A DNA stretch of 64,000 nucleotides from CAZEYT01 sp964516295 (lineage in GTDB: Bacteria > Verrucomicrobiota > Verrucomicrobiia > Chthoniobacterales > Terrimicrobiaceae), in NCBI GenBank assembly GCA_964516295.1, contig CAZEYT010000001.1, forward strand, positions 1 to 64,000, in the 5' to 3' direction. Below, piece by piece: positions 44,515 to 53,600 of this stretch. The notes beneath the pieces were generated by a model. It ran no database searches, was not told where the DNA came from, and saw nothing but the letters and a program-made list of their open reading frames with translations. Both the position numbers and the translations under genes were made by a program. Position 1 is the stretch's first letter. The number at the start of each line of letters is the position of its first letter.

Positions 44515-44714
44515 GTCTTCTCGACAGGGAGCAGGGGACGGTGTGATGGGGTCAGCGACGGAGGGGCAATCATCGTGGGTTTCCCCGGTTTTGAAATTTC
44601 ATCCCTCCGACGACACACCCCCGAAAGTTCCACCGCCGGTCCCCTCGCGATACGATCCGGTGCGGTAGCTCTCGACTTTTCACCCTGTGAAATCATAACA
44701 ATCCGCTTTACCCC

Positions 44715-46430
44715 ATGACTGAGATTTCTCCTGAAACCAAGATGGCGGGGCTGCTGTCGCCGATCACGGCCCTCCGCGGCAAAAATGATCTCGGCGTCGG
44801 CGACACAGCGGCTCTTGTGGAATTTGCGGCTTGGGCGGCGCAAAAGGGTTTCGGACTCATCCAGTTGCTCCCCCTGAACGAAACCGGCGGCGATCACAGC
44901 CCTTACAACATCATCAGTTCGATGGCTATTGAACCAGCCACGATCACGACGACGCCCGAGTGGCTCCCGGACCTGACGACCGAGGATTTTGAGGCGGTTT
45001 GTTCCCGTCATGATCTGGCGACGCTTCGAACCGGTTCGGTGAATTACGCCGGGGTGAAGGCTCTCAAGCGTGATTTGCTCCTCGCCGCCTTCCGCCGTTT
45101 TCGGAGTCGGAAAGGGGACAAAGTTCGCGTGCGCGCCTTCGCGAAGTTCGAAGTGGCCGAGGGCGATTGGCTGGAGCCTTACGCCGTTTTCCGGGCACTT
45201 ATCGAATGGAACGGCACCGAAGTTGTCGCCGATTGGCCCGAGGAACACCGCACCCCCGCGCAGGCGGCGGATTGGAGTTCCGAGCTTTCCACCACCGACC
45301 TCCGGCGGTTTCGGGATCTCACGCGATTCTATTCCTACGTCCAATGGATCGCGACCACGCAGTGGAAAACCGTTCGTGCCGCCTGCGACCGGCTGGGCGT
45401 GGCACTCATGGGAGATATTCCTGTCGGGGTCAGTCTCTATAGTGCGGATGTCTGGGCCGAACCGGGGATTTTTGATCTGTCGCGGTCGAGCGGGGCTCCA
45501 CCCGAGAAGGTCTTCAAAAGCGATCCCTTCACTGAGCAGTGGGGACAGAATTGGGGATTCCCGCTCTACAACTGGCAGGCGATGTCGCACGACAATTTCG
45601 CGTGGTGGCGACGGCGGCTCCGCGCAGCCCGCGACGTGTTCCAGTTCCTGCGCGTCGATCATGCGCTGGGCTTTTTCCGCATCTACAGCTTTCCCTGGCG
45701 GCCGGAACTCAACGATCGCTTTGTCGGACTCACGCCCGATGAAGCGCGGGCTCTTTCGGGCGGCCCGCTGCCGGGCTTCGTGCCGCGCGACGATAGCACG
45801 GACGAAAATCGCGAATACAACCGGCGCCAAGGAGAAATGCTTTTCGGAATCTTCCTGGAAGAAACCGGACCGCACCGCTTGGTTGCCGAAGACCTCGGCG
45901 AGGTCTCACCCTATGTCCGCCCGGTTCTCCAAGCCATGGAGATTCCGGGCTTCAAAATCCCCCAATGGGAGCGTCTCCCCGACGGTCGCATGATCCCCGG
46001 TGCGGATTATCAGCGCCTGAGTCTCGCCACCTTTGCCACCCACGACCACCCGCCCGTTCGTCAATTTTGGGACGCATGGATCGCCGAAACGGCCGAGCCC
46101 GCAAAACGCGACGCCGCCGTACGGGCCATGCGCGAGATGCTCGATTTTTGCGGAAGCCCGGGGCTGGAGGTTCCGTGTCCGTTTGATCGTGAGGTCCATG
46201 GAGCATTTCTTCGCGGCCTTTTCGCGACAAACTCCTGGCTCGCCGTACACCAGATTACCGATCTTTTCGGTCTGCCGGACCGCTTCAATGTTCCCGGGGC
46301 GATTGGAGGCGCGAATTGGACAACCCGCTTGGAAGGCACACCGTCCGAATGGGACTCCCTCCACGCCCCCGCGCTCGAAGCCGCCGCCGCCGCGCTCGAC
46401 CTGACCGGGCGTCGTCTTGGCGCTTCGTAG
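44715..46430 (+). CDS. malQ: 4-alpha-glucanotransferase (amylomaltase)
   Basis: MalQ (GH77) transfers maltosyl and longer units between alpha-1,4-glucans. The 571-aa protein shows L-S-P-I-T-A-L-R at the start, then G-L-I-Q-L-L-P-L-N-E-T-G, the nucleophile block F-L-R-V-D-H-A-L-G, the acid/base block L-V-A-E-D-L-G and T-F-A-T-H-D-H. Size and motifs are normal for a bacterial amylomaltase of the shorter type. With treZ upstream (18818) it suggests glycogen/maltodextrin metabolism, though the two are not linked. Confidence 0.93.
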   Translation: MTEISPETKMAGLLSPITALRGKNDLGVGDTAALVEFAAWAAQKGFGLIQLLPLNETGGDHSPYNIISSMAIEPATITTTPEWLPDLTTEDFEAVCSRHDLATLRTGSVNYAGVKALKRDLLLAAFRRFRSRKGDKVRVRAFAKFEVAEGDWLEPYAVFRALIEWNGTEVVADWPEEHRTPAQAADWSSELSTTDLRRFRDLTRFYSYVQWIATTQWKTVRAACDRLGVALMGDIPVGVSLYSADVWAEPGIFDLSRSSGAPPEKVFKSDPFTEQWGQNWGFPLYNWQAMSHDNFAWWRRRLRAARDVFQFLRVDHALGFFRIYSFPWRPELNDRFVGLTPDEARALSGGPLPGFVPRDDSTDENREYNRRQGEMLFGIFLEETGPHRLVAEDLGEVSPYVRPVLQAMEIPGFKIPQWERLPDGRMIPGADYQRLSLATFATHDHPPVRQFWDAWIAETAEPAKRDAAVRAMREMLDFCGSPGLEVPCPFDREVHGAFLRGLFATNSWLAVHQITDLFGLPDRFNVPGAIGGANWTTRLEGTPSEWDSLHAPALEAAAAALDLTGRRLGAS

Positions 46431-46529
46431 AATTCTCGCGAGACCAATGTCGCGTGAGTTCAGCATTGCGGGAACTTCACAGGGAAACTAAGAACATTTC
46501 CGGGCAACTTCCGCCGCGCGTTGCCCGAC

Positions 46530-46611
46530 GCTCGGGTGGCGAAATTGGCAGACGCGCCAGACTTAGGATCTGGTTCCGCAAGGAGTGTGGGTTCAAGTCC
46601 CTCCCCGAGCA
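46530..46611 (+). tRNA. tRNA-Leu (anticodon TAG)
   Basis: An 82-nt class II tRNA: acceptor GCTCGGG (46530-46536) pairs with CCCGAGC (46604-46610), with discriminator A46611 and no encoded CCA. The anticodon stem CCAGA/TCTGG encloses CTTAGGA, anticodon TAG (Leu, CTA codons). The variable arm is long. The T-arm has GTGGG-TTCAAGT-CCCTC with one mismatch. From A46559 onward, the 3' part is the left attachment repeat of the mobile element. Confidence 0.93.
46559..46611 (+). repeat. attL: left attachment repeat in the 3' end of tRNA-Leu
   Basis: The 53 nt from the anticodon arm to the discriminator base recur at 63592-63644 with one difference (A46595 versus G63628). The bases outside differ on both sides, so the repeat edges are sharp. 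An integrase is encoded next to the far copy. This is the usual tRNA-3'-end attachment pattern. Confidence 0.93.
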
Positions 46612-46767
46612 TTTCCTCGGAGAACAGCATGAATAAAGCACCTGCGGCTGTTTTTGTTTTTCAGATTGAATCCACAGGAAACACATGGAATTTACAGGAA
46701 GTTGCCTCAAAGTGTCCGCCATTTATCCGCCCGTTTTTAGAAACCGCCTCTGTTTCCCGTTCCAGTT

Positions 46768-47907
46768 TCAGAGCATCAAACGAACGGCGTGAGGCGGACG
46801 CTCGTGTTGCGGCTCATTTTCTACGATTCGGATGATGGCTCGTAGGAGTCGCAGGGAGCCGACAAGCAGTTGACCTCGCCGGAAATGATGGCCCAAAGCA
46901 AGTCGGGAGAAATCATTTCCTCGGACAAGGAAACGAGCCAGCTTTCCTGCCGGGTGCGGATGTGCAACCCTCGTTTTGGGATGAGTTCGATCAGGTCGAT
47001 TTCCTCCATAGGAAACGCGCGATTTTCCACGGACAGCCATCCCGTAGGTTTGACGAGGGGATGAGGATTGATGCGAGTCGCGATTTCGAGCCAAGGTTGG
47101 ATTTTGATGGATTCGGGTTTTGTTCCCAGTTGGTTCTTTGGTGTGGCGAGGGCCATGATTTTTCAGTTGGTTGAGGTTGTCGTTGATTTCCGCCAGACGG
47201 CGGGATTCTGAGGAAATAGCTTTGTTGATTTCGGTCTTGCGCATTTTGCGACCAGCGCGGCTCATGGCAGCGATCTGCGGGCCGAGATGCTGCGAGGGTG
47301 GACGGTCGATGCCCTGGGCTTCGAGAGACTGGCGGCTCACGGTTTCGGAGTGCCCTTCCTTCTTCAACGCGCAGTTGCAGCGTGTCTCCCACATTTCCCG
47401 GATGCGCTCGACTTCCAGCGGGCCGGTTTTGCGATCATCAAGACAGCGGATTTTGTGGGTGGAGAAATTGCCCTTTTCGTCCACGGCGCGGGTCGTCATG
47501 AAAACATGCCCGTGGGTGTTGCGGCTGTCGCCTTTCACGGTGGGATGGTGGAGATTCACGCAGACGGCGCAACCGTAGGTGTCGCGAAGTTGAAGGCCGA
47601 AACCGCGCAAAAGTGCCCACTGTTCTTTCGTTCCCAACTCATGGGGCAAAGCAACATCCATCGCGCGCCCCACGCGGGCATCGCAGCGCTTCTCGGCCTT
47701 TTCTGCCCCTCCGGCGAGCTGTTCTGGAGTCATGCCCGGGCCGATGATCTGCGATTCGATCACGTCGTTTTTGTGCTTCGACCAATCGTGTTTCTGGCCT
47801 GTGCGTTCGTCGGTCAACTTGGTGCGCGTGTCGTAGGCGATTTGAGCAAAGGCACTGTGGCCTTTCCCACGGCTGATCGTGCGAATCGATAAATGGAAAA
47901 TCGCCAT
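46768..47907 (-). CDS. MobA/MobL-type (MobQ) conjugative relaxase
   Basis: The relaxase nicks oriT and pilots the DNA in conjugation. From ATG 47905-47907 the 379-aa product has the MobQ start M-A-I-F-H-L-S-I-R-T-I-S-R and A-Y-D-T-R-T-K-L-T-D, then V-A-L-P-H-E-L and the metal-binding motif H-G-H-V-F-M-T-T-R, all consistent with MobA/MobL. The last third (after about residue 250) is low-complexity basic sequence that overlaps another well-formed frame (46821-47156), so the real C-terminus may be shorter or frameshifted. It is directly downstream of the oriT-like region. Confidence 0.8.
   Translation of the reverse strand: MAIFHLSIRTISRGKGHSAFAQIAYDTRTKLTDERTGQKHDWSKHKNDVIESQIIGPGMTPEQLAGGAEKAEKRCDARVGRAMDVALPHELGTKEQWALLRGFGLQLRDTYGCAVCVNLHHPTVKGDSRNTHGHVFMTTRAVDEKGNFSTHKIRCLDDRKTGPLEVERIREMWETRCNCALKKEGHSETVSRQSLEAQGIDRPPSQHLGPQIAAMSRAGRKMRKTEINKAISSESRRLAEINDNLNQLKNHGPRHTKEPTGNKTRIHQNPTLARNRDSHQSSSPRQTYGMAVRGKSRVSYGGNRPDRTHPKTRVAHPHPAGKLARFLVRGNDFSRLALGHHFRRGQLLVGSLRLLRAIIRIVENEPQHERPPHAVRLML
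46821..47156 (-). CDS. Hypothetical protein overlapping the relaxase 3' end
   Basis: A 111-aa frame from ATG 47154-47156 (MALATPKNQLGTKPESIKIQ) lies inside the relaxase 3' region in another frame. Its composition (W-L-E-I-A-T-R-I-N-P-H, E-E-I-D-L-I-E-L-I-P-K-R-G-L-H-I) looks more protein-like than the relaxase frame there. No SD is obvious. It may be a separate overlapping gene, or the true relaxase tail after a frameshift. No family recognised. Confidence 0.4.
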   Translation of the reverse strand: MALATPKNQLGTKPESIKIQPWLEIATRINPHPLVKPTGWLSVENRAFPMEEIDLIELIPKRGLHIRTRQESWLVSLSEEMISPDLLWAIISGEVNCLSAPCDSYEPSSES

Positions 47908-48078
47908 TTCAGGAAACCATTTTGGCCGGGCAGGAAAAGAAAAGCTCCATCGGGTTGGGTCGCTTGAACCTGTGGAGCGAAATCGCGGTTTTCCGAAATC
48001 TGCGTGTGGGATTTTGGCATGGCGGTCGGGCCATATCCAGACCGCCCAGACAGATGTCAGGCGAGCGGTAGCGAGCCC

Positions 48079-48140
48079 TTTTCGCCTCTGGCGAAAACGC
48101 ACTCGCGTCGTGGGGTTCACCCCGCGATGCGTAAGTGCGC
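48079..48140. other. Predicted origin of transfer (oriT) with MobQ-type nic core
   Basis: Between the mobilisation protein (48200-48475) and the relaxase (47907) lies hairpin TTTTCGCC/GGCGAAAA (48079-48097, TCT loop). A second hairpin follows, CGTGGGG/CCCCGCG (48109-48126, TTCA loop, one T-G pair). TAAGTGCGC is at 48132-48140, five bases after the second. That core recalls the conserved nic region of RSF1010/pTi-type oriTs, which also place it just after an inverted repeat. Exact cleavage base is not provable here. Confidence 0.7.
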
Positions 48141-48199
48141 TTCGCCTTCAAAAGAAGGCTTCGGTGGCTCGGAAGTCTCATTTGCAAAGAACCGTCCTC

Positions 48200-48475
48200 T
48201 TACTTGCGAGAGAGAGGCGGGGCTTCCTTCGCGGTCTGGGGAAAGACCGAACACAAAACCTCCCTGTCCGGCTCTGAGGCGGCGGCTATAAGGCCGGAGA
48301 GCAATGCCTGATGATCGCGCAAAACCAGCCCGCCAAGGATGATCTTGGCGCGGGTCAGGCGTTTACGCTCGGTGGTTTTGGCTTCGTGGCGCAGGCGGCG
48401 GATTCGTTCCTCGATCTGTCGCTTTTCGATTTCGAGTTTTTCGATCTTCTGCTGGCTGTTGCTTGGGATTTCCAT
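48200..48475 (-). CDS. Small coiled-coil mobilisation protein, MobC-like
   Basis: A 91-aa protein from ATG 48473-48475 with a charged coiled coil (Q-Q-K-I-E-K-L-E-I-E-K-R-Q-I-E-E-R-I). A second part follows with K-R-L-T-R-A-K-I-I-L-G-G-L-V-L-R, a pattern seen in small proteins beside MobQ relaxases that help the relaxosome. It lies upstream of the oriT-like region in the same direction as the relaxase. Function is by neighbourhood and coiled-coil style. Confidence 0.65.
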   Translation of the reverse strand: MEIPSNSQQKIEKLEIEKRQIEERIRRLRHEAKTTERKRLTRAKIILGGLVLRDHQALLSGLIAAASEPDREVLCSVFPQTAKEAPPLSRK

Positions 48476-48478
48476 GGG

Positions 48479-48769
48479 TCAGAGTGTGCTGAGGTTGAAA
48501 AAGGCCGTTTGCTCAAAACGGCGGGAGAATAAAAGCGAACGCTTGAAGTTCCGGCAGGCCCCCCGCCATTCGTGCCCTGTTCGCTTCGGATTTTTGAACT
48601 GGCAGGATGAACACTGGCTTTTTGCTCGTTGGCGCGTTTCGTCCAAGGCCGCGCCACATGACACCGCCTCCTCGGCAGAAAACGCCACGCCTTTTTTTCT
48701 TCCTAAAAGCCGGGGAAAACCGAACGGGGATTTGGCGACAGCCGATTTTACGCATGTAGCTCGCTTCAT
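48479..48769 (-). CDS. Hypothetical small basic protein (doubtful)
   Basis: A 96-aa frame whose ATG (48767-48769) overlaps the stop of the preceding gene (ATGA). It begins MKRATCVKSAVAKSPFGFPR and holds several Cys and many basic residues but no recognisable domain. The ATGA junction favours translation; composition is not convincing. It could equally be noise between the HTH-like gene and the mobilisation protein. Confidence 0.3.
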   Translation of the reverse strand: MKRATCVKSAVAKSPFGFPRLLGRKKGVAFSAEEAVSCGAALDETRQRAKSQCSSCQFKNPKRTGHEWRGACRNFKRSLLFSRRFEQTAFFNLSTL

Positions 48770-49056
48770 GCCGCGACCCCGGTTTCAGTCGTTCTGGAAT
48801 AACGTCGCTCGCTGGGCATGAGTGGCGGCAACTCTCCCTCCACCAATCGCTCATATGCCGTTTCCACGGATTCCGTCGCAACCAGCAAGTCCCGGCCTTC
48901 CCGCAAAATGATAAACCAACCGCCTTTTGCGTGCCGTGTCGCCCACAGCATCCGGTCAACGAGCTTGCCCGAACCGAGCACGGCAACGATTTGCTTTTTG
49001 GTCAATGCCAGCGGACGCATTCCCGCAATGGAAACACGTTGAATTGCGCGATTCAT
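48766..49056 (-). CDS. Small protein with a possible helix-turn-helix, unknown
   Basis: The 96-aa product starts MNRAIQRVSIAGMRPLALTK. An L-T-K-K-Q-I-V-A-V-L-G-S-G-K-L-V-D-R-M-L segment looks like a short helix-turn-helix, followed by W-F-I-I-L-R-E-G-R and a helix A-Y-E-R-L-V-E-G-E-L-P-P. A DNA-binding or control role on the element (excision or mobilisation) is plausible but unproven. It ends with ATGA at the next frame. Confidence 0.5.
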   Translation of the reverse strand: MNRAIQRVSIAGMRPLALTKKQIVAVLGSGKLVDRMLWATRHAKGGWFIILREGRDLLVATESVETAYERLVEGELPPLMPSERRYSRTTETGVAA

Positions 49057-49514
49057 TTCATGCTCCTATTGGAATTCTTGACCTTCATTATGAGGGCCAC
49101 GGTAGAAAAGTTTTCGTAAAGGATGTCCCCGCGTTCGGGGCAATCGGCTTTCGGTTTCATAAATGTCATTACCGCGCAAGGGCGGAGAAGACCTGTTCCC
49201 CGCCGGGAACAATCTGGACGAGTTTTTTGCTGAGATTCAGTCGGAGGTTTGCGCTCCGCGGCTGCGGTCATGAGGCAAAAAGTAGCCGCTTCTGTTCGAG
49301 CTGATGCTCCCGTTTGGGAGCAACCGGACTAGACGCTGAAATCGCTAGAATCAGAAAAAGTCGGAATGAGTTTTTTCTTTGCGGGACAACTCGCAGTCGG
49401 GCTGAGGGCAGTGGTTATCGACGAACAGAAAACTCGTTTGCGGACTCTTCCCCTGACTTAGCAAACTTCAAAGTGCATCGTGCAGGAGAATCGGGAGATT
49501 TTTTCCGCACGAAT
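49057..49514. other. Gene-free region with several short hairpins
   Basis: I see no convincing gene here. Three short inverted repeats stand out: CCCCG/CGGGG around 49127-49140, TGTTCCC/GGGAACA at about 49193-49210 and GCTCCC/GGGAGC at about 49307-49322. A frame at 49053-49271 crosses two of them and has poor composition. The region is A+T-rich near 49500 and may hold promoters or control sites for the HTH-like gene. Confidence 0.4.
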
Positions 49515-50105
49515 TCATTGTGTGATTTTTTCAAAATCTTCCCTGCGAAAGGTGACAAGCACCCAGATCAATACGGGCACGGCAACAGCAAGTTGTCCCG
49601 ATAACATGCCTCTCACCGCCATCGCTGCGTCCTTTCCGGTTTCCGACAAGGAAACGAGTCCAATTTCTGTGGATTCGTTCCAAATGCAGAAGCCCAAAGC
49701 CAACATCACAAACGCCTGTTGGCACAAGCAGCCCCACAACAATGCCCTCATGCGTCGTCCCCAGGCAAGTGGTGTTGCAAGGACTAGCGCAACGAGTAAT
49801 ACGAGCGGCTTCCAACCAAAAGCGCGGGTGCCCAAATCCAGATGCCTCACTGGCCCGGAACCATCCGCTTTCATCATCGCGGGGTTGACGATCACGACCC
49901 GTGTGTGGTCGGAGTGGTAGCCGTTTGGAAAGGGTTGGAAAGTGATTTCTTTTCGTTGGTCGTTGCTCCCATAGAGCAAAGTTCCGATAGCTCGGAAAGC
50001 CGCACAATAAGCCTGTCCAGTGATCGTCCACGAGGACAGGATCGCGATATACCAGCACACAAAACAAACCACGAATCGGAGGGCTGGCTTAATCGGGAAT
50101 TTCAT
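49515..50105 (-). CDS. Exosortase-associated integral membrane protein
   Basis: The 196-aa protein (ATG 50103-50105, overlapping the exosortase end by 17 nt) has about four membrane segments: R-F-V-V-C-F-V-C-W-Y-I-A-I-L, then L-V-L-L-V-A-L-V-L-A-T-P-L-A-W, A-F-V-M-L-A-L-G-F and L-A-V-A-V-P-V-L-I-W-V-L-V. Between the first two lies a soluble loop with H-S-D-H-T-R-V-V-I-V-N-P and R-H-L-D-L-G. Small membrane partners of this kind accompany several exosortase types. It is the last gene of the Rhs operon. Confidence 0.6.
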   Translation of the reverse strand: MKFPIKPALRFVVCFVCWYIAILSSWTITGQAYCAAFRAIGTLLYGSNDQRKEITFQPFPNGYHSDHTRVVIVNPAMMKADGSGPVRHLDLGTRAFGWKPLVLLVALVLATPLAWGRRMRALLWGCLCQQAFVMLALGFCIWNESTEIGLVSLSETGKDAAMAVRGMLSGQLAVAVPVLIWVLVTFRREDFEKITQ

Positions 50106-50670
50106 TGCACCGTTTGACCCATACAATCCACGTGACCATCAGGCAGACCGTGACGACATTGAGCACCACGGCCCAGAGGTGCTCATGGACAAAAGCAAAA
50201 TGCTCGGGTCTGTGAACTCCGACCCAGTAGAGACTGGCAACCCGAACGATGTTGAGCCCGAGGAGTGTCGCAACCCCCGCGAGGAGCCCGACCATTTTGC
50301 CAAAAATCGGTGCCGGAAATGCTGCGATAGCCGCCATCAAAAACCACGAGTAATCGAACCCCGTGCAGCCCGGCTCAACAGTAATGATCGCCTCGCCATG
50401 AGAGCGGAGAGTTGCGCCATCAAGGACACTCTTTTCGCCAAGAGCCTCCAAGATGGCATGGGCGGCCTGTGCGTTGGAGAGCACCGCTCCGGCAAGGGCC
50501 TGTCGGTAAATTGGCGTGAGAGAAAAGAGATAAAAAACAGCCATGACGGCAACAAACCGGAGTCCGTATACCAGCAATGGACGCTTGGACTCATACCATG
50601 CCGCAAAGGACTCTTTGAAAGAATGCGGTTTCTTGGGCTGTGCGCGTTGTTTCCTGCTCTTGCGACTCAT
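50089..50670 (-). CDS. Exosortase/archaeosortase family transpeptidase
   Basis: Exosortases cleave C-terminal sorting signals at the inner membrane. The 193-aa protein has the family's active-site residues in order: Cys in E-P-G-C-T-G-F-D-Y, Arg in L-N-I-V-R-V-A-S-L-Y and His in F-V-H-E-H-L-W. Membrane helices surround these, and there is a basic cytoplasmic start. Its ATG overlaps the stop of the 1628-aa Rhs gene (ATGA), so enzyme and likely substrate are translated together. The exosortase subtype cannot be fixed by eye. Confidence 0.85.
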   Translation of the reverse strand: MSRKSRKQRAQPKKPHSFKESFAAWYESKRPLLVYGLRFVAVMAVFYLFSLTPIYRQALAGAVLSNAQAAHAILEALGEKSVLDGATLRSHGEAIITVEPGCTGFDYSWFLMAAIAAFPAPIFGKMVGLLAGVATLLGLNIVRVASLYWVGVHRPEHFAFVHEHLWAVVLNVVTVCLMVTWIVWVKRCNEIPD

Positions 50671-53600
50671 GTCGTCCGCGCATGATGAGGCACGGGGAGA
50701 TTTCGTCGCGGCAAGAATCGGTTCGCTGTGAGAAAGATCAAAATGAGCAATCCGATGATCCCTGCCAGAGGCATCACATAAACGCCCGCGCCTCCTCCCG
50801 TGTAGGTCATGGCAAGCGAACCCGCGTTATTGGCGATGTTTCCTGCCACGTCCTCGGCACGAATCTCATAGTAGAAAACCTGTCCCGCCGCCTGAGCACC
50901 ATTTTGGGAAATGGAGCTTGTCCATTGGTTTGCCCCCGCAGAGGTCATGCTCGTGTAGGCACTCCAGTTACGGGTGGCATCGGCACTGATGCACCAGCGC
51001 ACTTTGGGGAAACCACTGGCAAGCCCGCTGAGGGCATCGCTTACGGTTGCCGAGATGGTGACAACTCCGGGGCTCTGTGGAACCGGATTGGGGCTGGCAC
51101 TCACGCTACTTATCGTCGGAAGTGCGGCGTCCACCCAAAGGTTAAAGACGGCTGCCGGGCTCCAGAATCCATTCACATTTTTTGCCCGCACCTGTGCCGT
51201 GTGTTGACCATCGGCAACGGTATTCCATGTTGCCGTGGGGGATGTTGTCGTCACGGTCAATCCGGGCGTTGCGTCTTGTGCGAAACTGTAGCCATCCACA
51301 GGGGAGGAGCTTTCTGGGGCTCCCCAAGTGAAGGTGTGATTCTTGTTCTTCGTCCATGCCCCGTTCGTGGCGTTGTTACTGATGAACCCCTGTGGGGCGT
51401 CGAAGATACCGGCATCGACCTCGGTGGTTCCGGTTAACCGCCCGAGATCGTCGATTTGGAACGACGTCGGTTGCCCACCCGGAGCCGCGACGGTTTGCAG
51501 TTCACCGAACCGGGTGTAGGAGAAATCGGTGGTGACATTCGCGGTATTTCCGCCGAGTTGCGGCATCGCATAGATGGCTTTTGTGATGTCGCCGTTTGCC
51601 GGATCATGCTCAAAAGTCACCGTGCGATTTCCCGCATCGGTCATGGTCTTCAACCACTTCGTGATTGGATCGTAATGGTAAGTCGTCGTCCCGGCGGGTG
51701 TCGTGACGGTTTTGATGCGGTCGAGATCATCAAACGTGTAGGTGATGGCACTGCTGAGGCGCGGGTCGGTGATTCTCCAGAGCCGTCCCAAAGCATCGTA
51801 TTCATAACCGACGCCCACATTGGTCGGGTCTGTCACCCCGGTCACACGACCGTAAATGTCGCGGCCAATCGTCCAGACCTTATTGCGGGCATCGGTAATG
51901 GTGCGTAGGTAGCCATTCTGGTAGCCGTAGCCAATCTCAACTGGCGACCCGCTGAGAAAACGACGGAGTTTTGTGAGATCATTTGTCACCGGATCATAAA
52001 CGGCATCAAGGAGACGACCTGCCTCGTCGGTCACCCAATCCACACGGTTGGCCGCTGTGTATCCCATGCCAATCGGCAACGCGCCGGGGATAGCAGGGTC
52101 AGTGATTGTTGTCGGCTGCGCGTTTGCATTGCGCTCAATGCTGATCGCGGGGCGGTTCGGAGTCGGAAGTTGCACTGTGTTGGGCAACAGAGCATCGCCC
52201 GTATAGCCGAAGACGGTTGTGTTGTCGATTGGGTCGGACACGCTCGTTGTCCGGCCTTCAGCATCAATGGTCGTTTCCGACGGTCCGAAAATCGAGGCGT
52301 CGTCTTGCACCTGAGTCGTCTTTGTGTCTCCACTCTGCCAGAAGGAGAAATCAAAATTGTTGCTCCGGCTGTCTTTGCGTTCGTCGGAACGGCCTTTGAT
52401 GTCCGGCGTGGTGGTCACGAGCTTCCGATCATCGAACCGCTTCACATCGAGAAGCTGGTTCTGAGCATTGTAGGTATATCGCGCAATCGCAGCCCCACTC
52501 CGCTGGTGGGTCACGGTTTCCAGCCTGCCGGAGACATCATATCCGTAATTCATGCGTTCGCTCTGTGGCCCGACTACATGGGAAAGAAGCCCAGTTGTTC
52601 CATTGTAAGAAAGCGTCAATCTGCGGCTCGCAGAATCTTCGATAATCGTGATTTTTCCCGCACCGTTGCGGAAATACCACTGGGCGTAACTGTGTCGGTC
52701 TTGAGTAATTTCCAACCGCCCTTCCGGGTCGAAGACCAGCACCGAGCCATCGGGAAGATAGGCACTGTATCCCAGCACCGCGTCGTCGTTTTGCACGAGA
52801 ACGGTGCCATCTTTCCGTTCTCCAGCGGTAAAGACTGGAAGTTCCTCAGCCGTTAATCCGGCCAGACTCACTCTCGGATTTCCCGATGCGTCCTGATAAT
52901 AGTTCACAACAAACGAGGAGTCGAAATCCAGTGTTGCTCCCGTCGCCAGATCGACAAGCCGCACTGCCCCCGACCGTAGCCGGGTGTCGCTGTTGTCCCC
53001 TCGCGGAATGAGCTGGTTGCCGAAATACCTCATCATGTTGTTCTCGTCGAACCATGACGGACGCTCGAACTCCAGCACATAACGCCCCACGCGCCAGCCC
53101 GGGCCGAGGTCGGAATCTCCGACATAGCCACTCTGGTAGTAGCGGGCGAATTCCAGCGGTAATGCCCCCGGACTCGCAAAAGACAGGTCGGTCTCTGCGA
53201 GGTTCACGATCCCGTCACTCGGGGCGGATTCCACCGAGGCGGCAACTGCCTTCACCGTGCCTTCAACCGTGCTGGCCGTCCACGCCTGCTCCTTGATGTC
53301 TTCGGTAGGATTCACCGGCGTATTCGGGCGAGCCGAAGCAATCGCCGTCCCCACGCTTTGAGCGTTCGTCGAAGGCGTGTAGGTGTTCACCTTGCGATTG
53401 TCCACGCCGCCGTAGAGCACGATGCCCAGCGAACTGTTTGTGATCGTTGCCACGCTCAATGGCGAGTAAGCCGTCGGTGCCTTCCAAGAGTTCATCCACC
53501 ACATATCGAGCGGGATGTTGTTGTCTCGGAAAAACCGCGCCAGCGACACTGCCTGCATCGCATCCTTGAGCATCTTGAAAATCTTCACGTTGATCACCGT

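Noticed and set aside
49053..49271. A 72-aa minus-strand frame before the HTH-like gene
   Set aside because: It shares an ATGA-like junction but crosses two hairpins, and its sequence has no recognisable feature.
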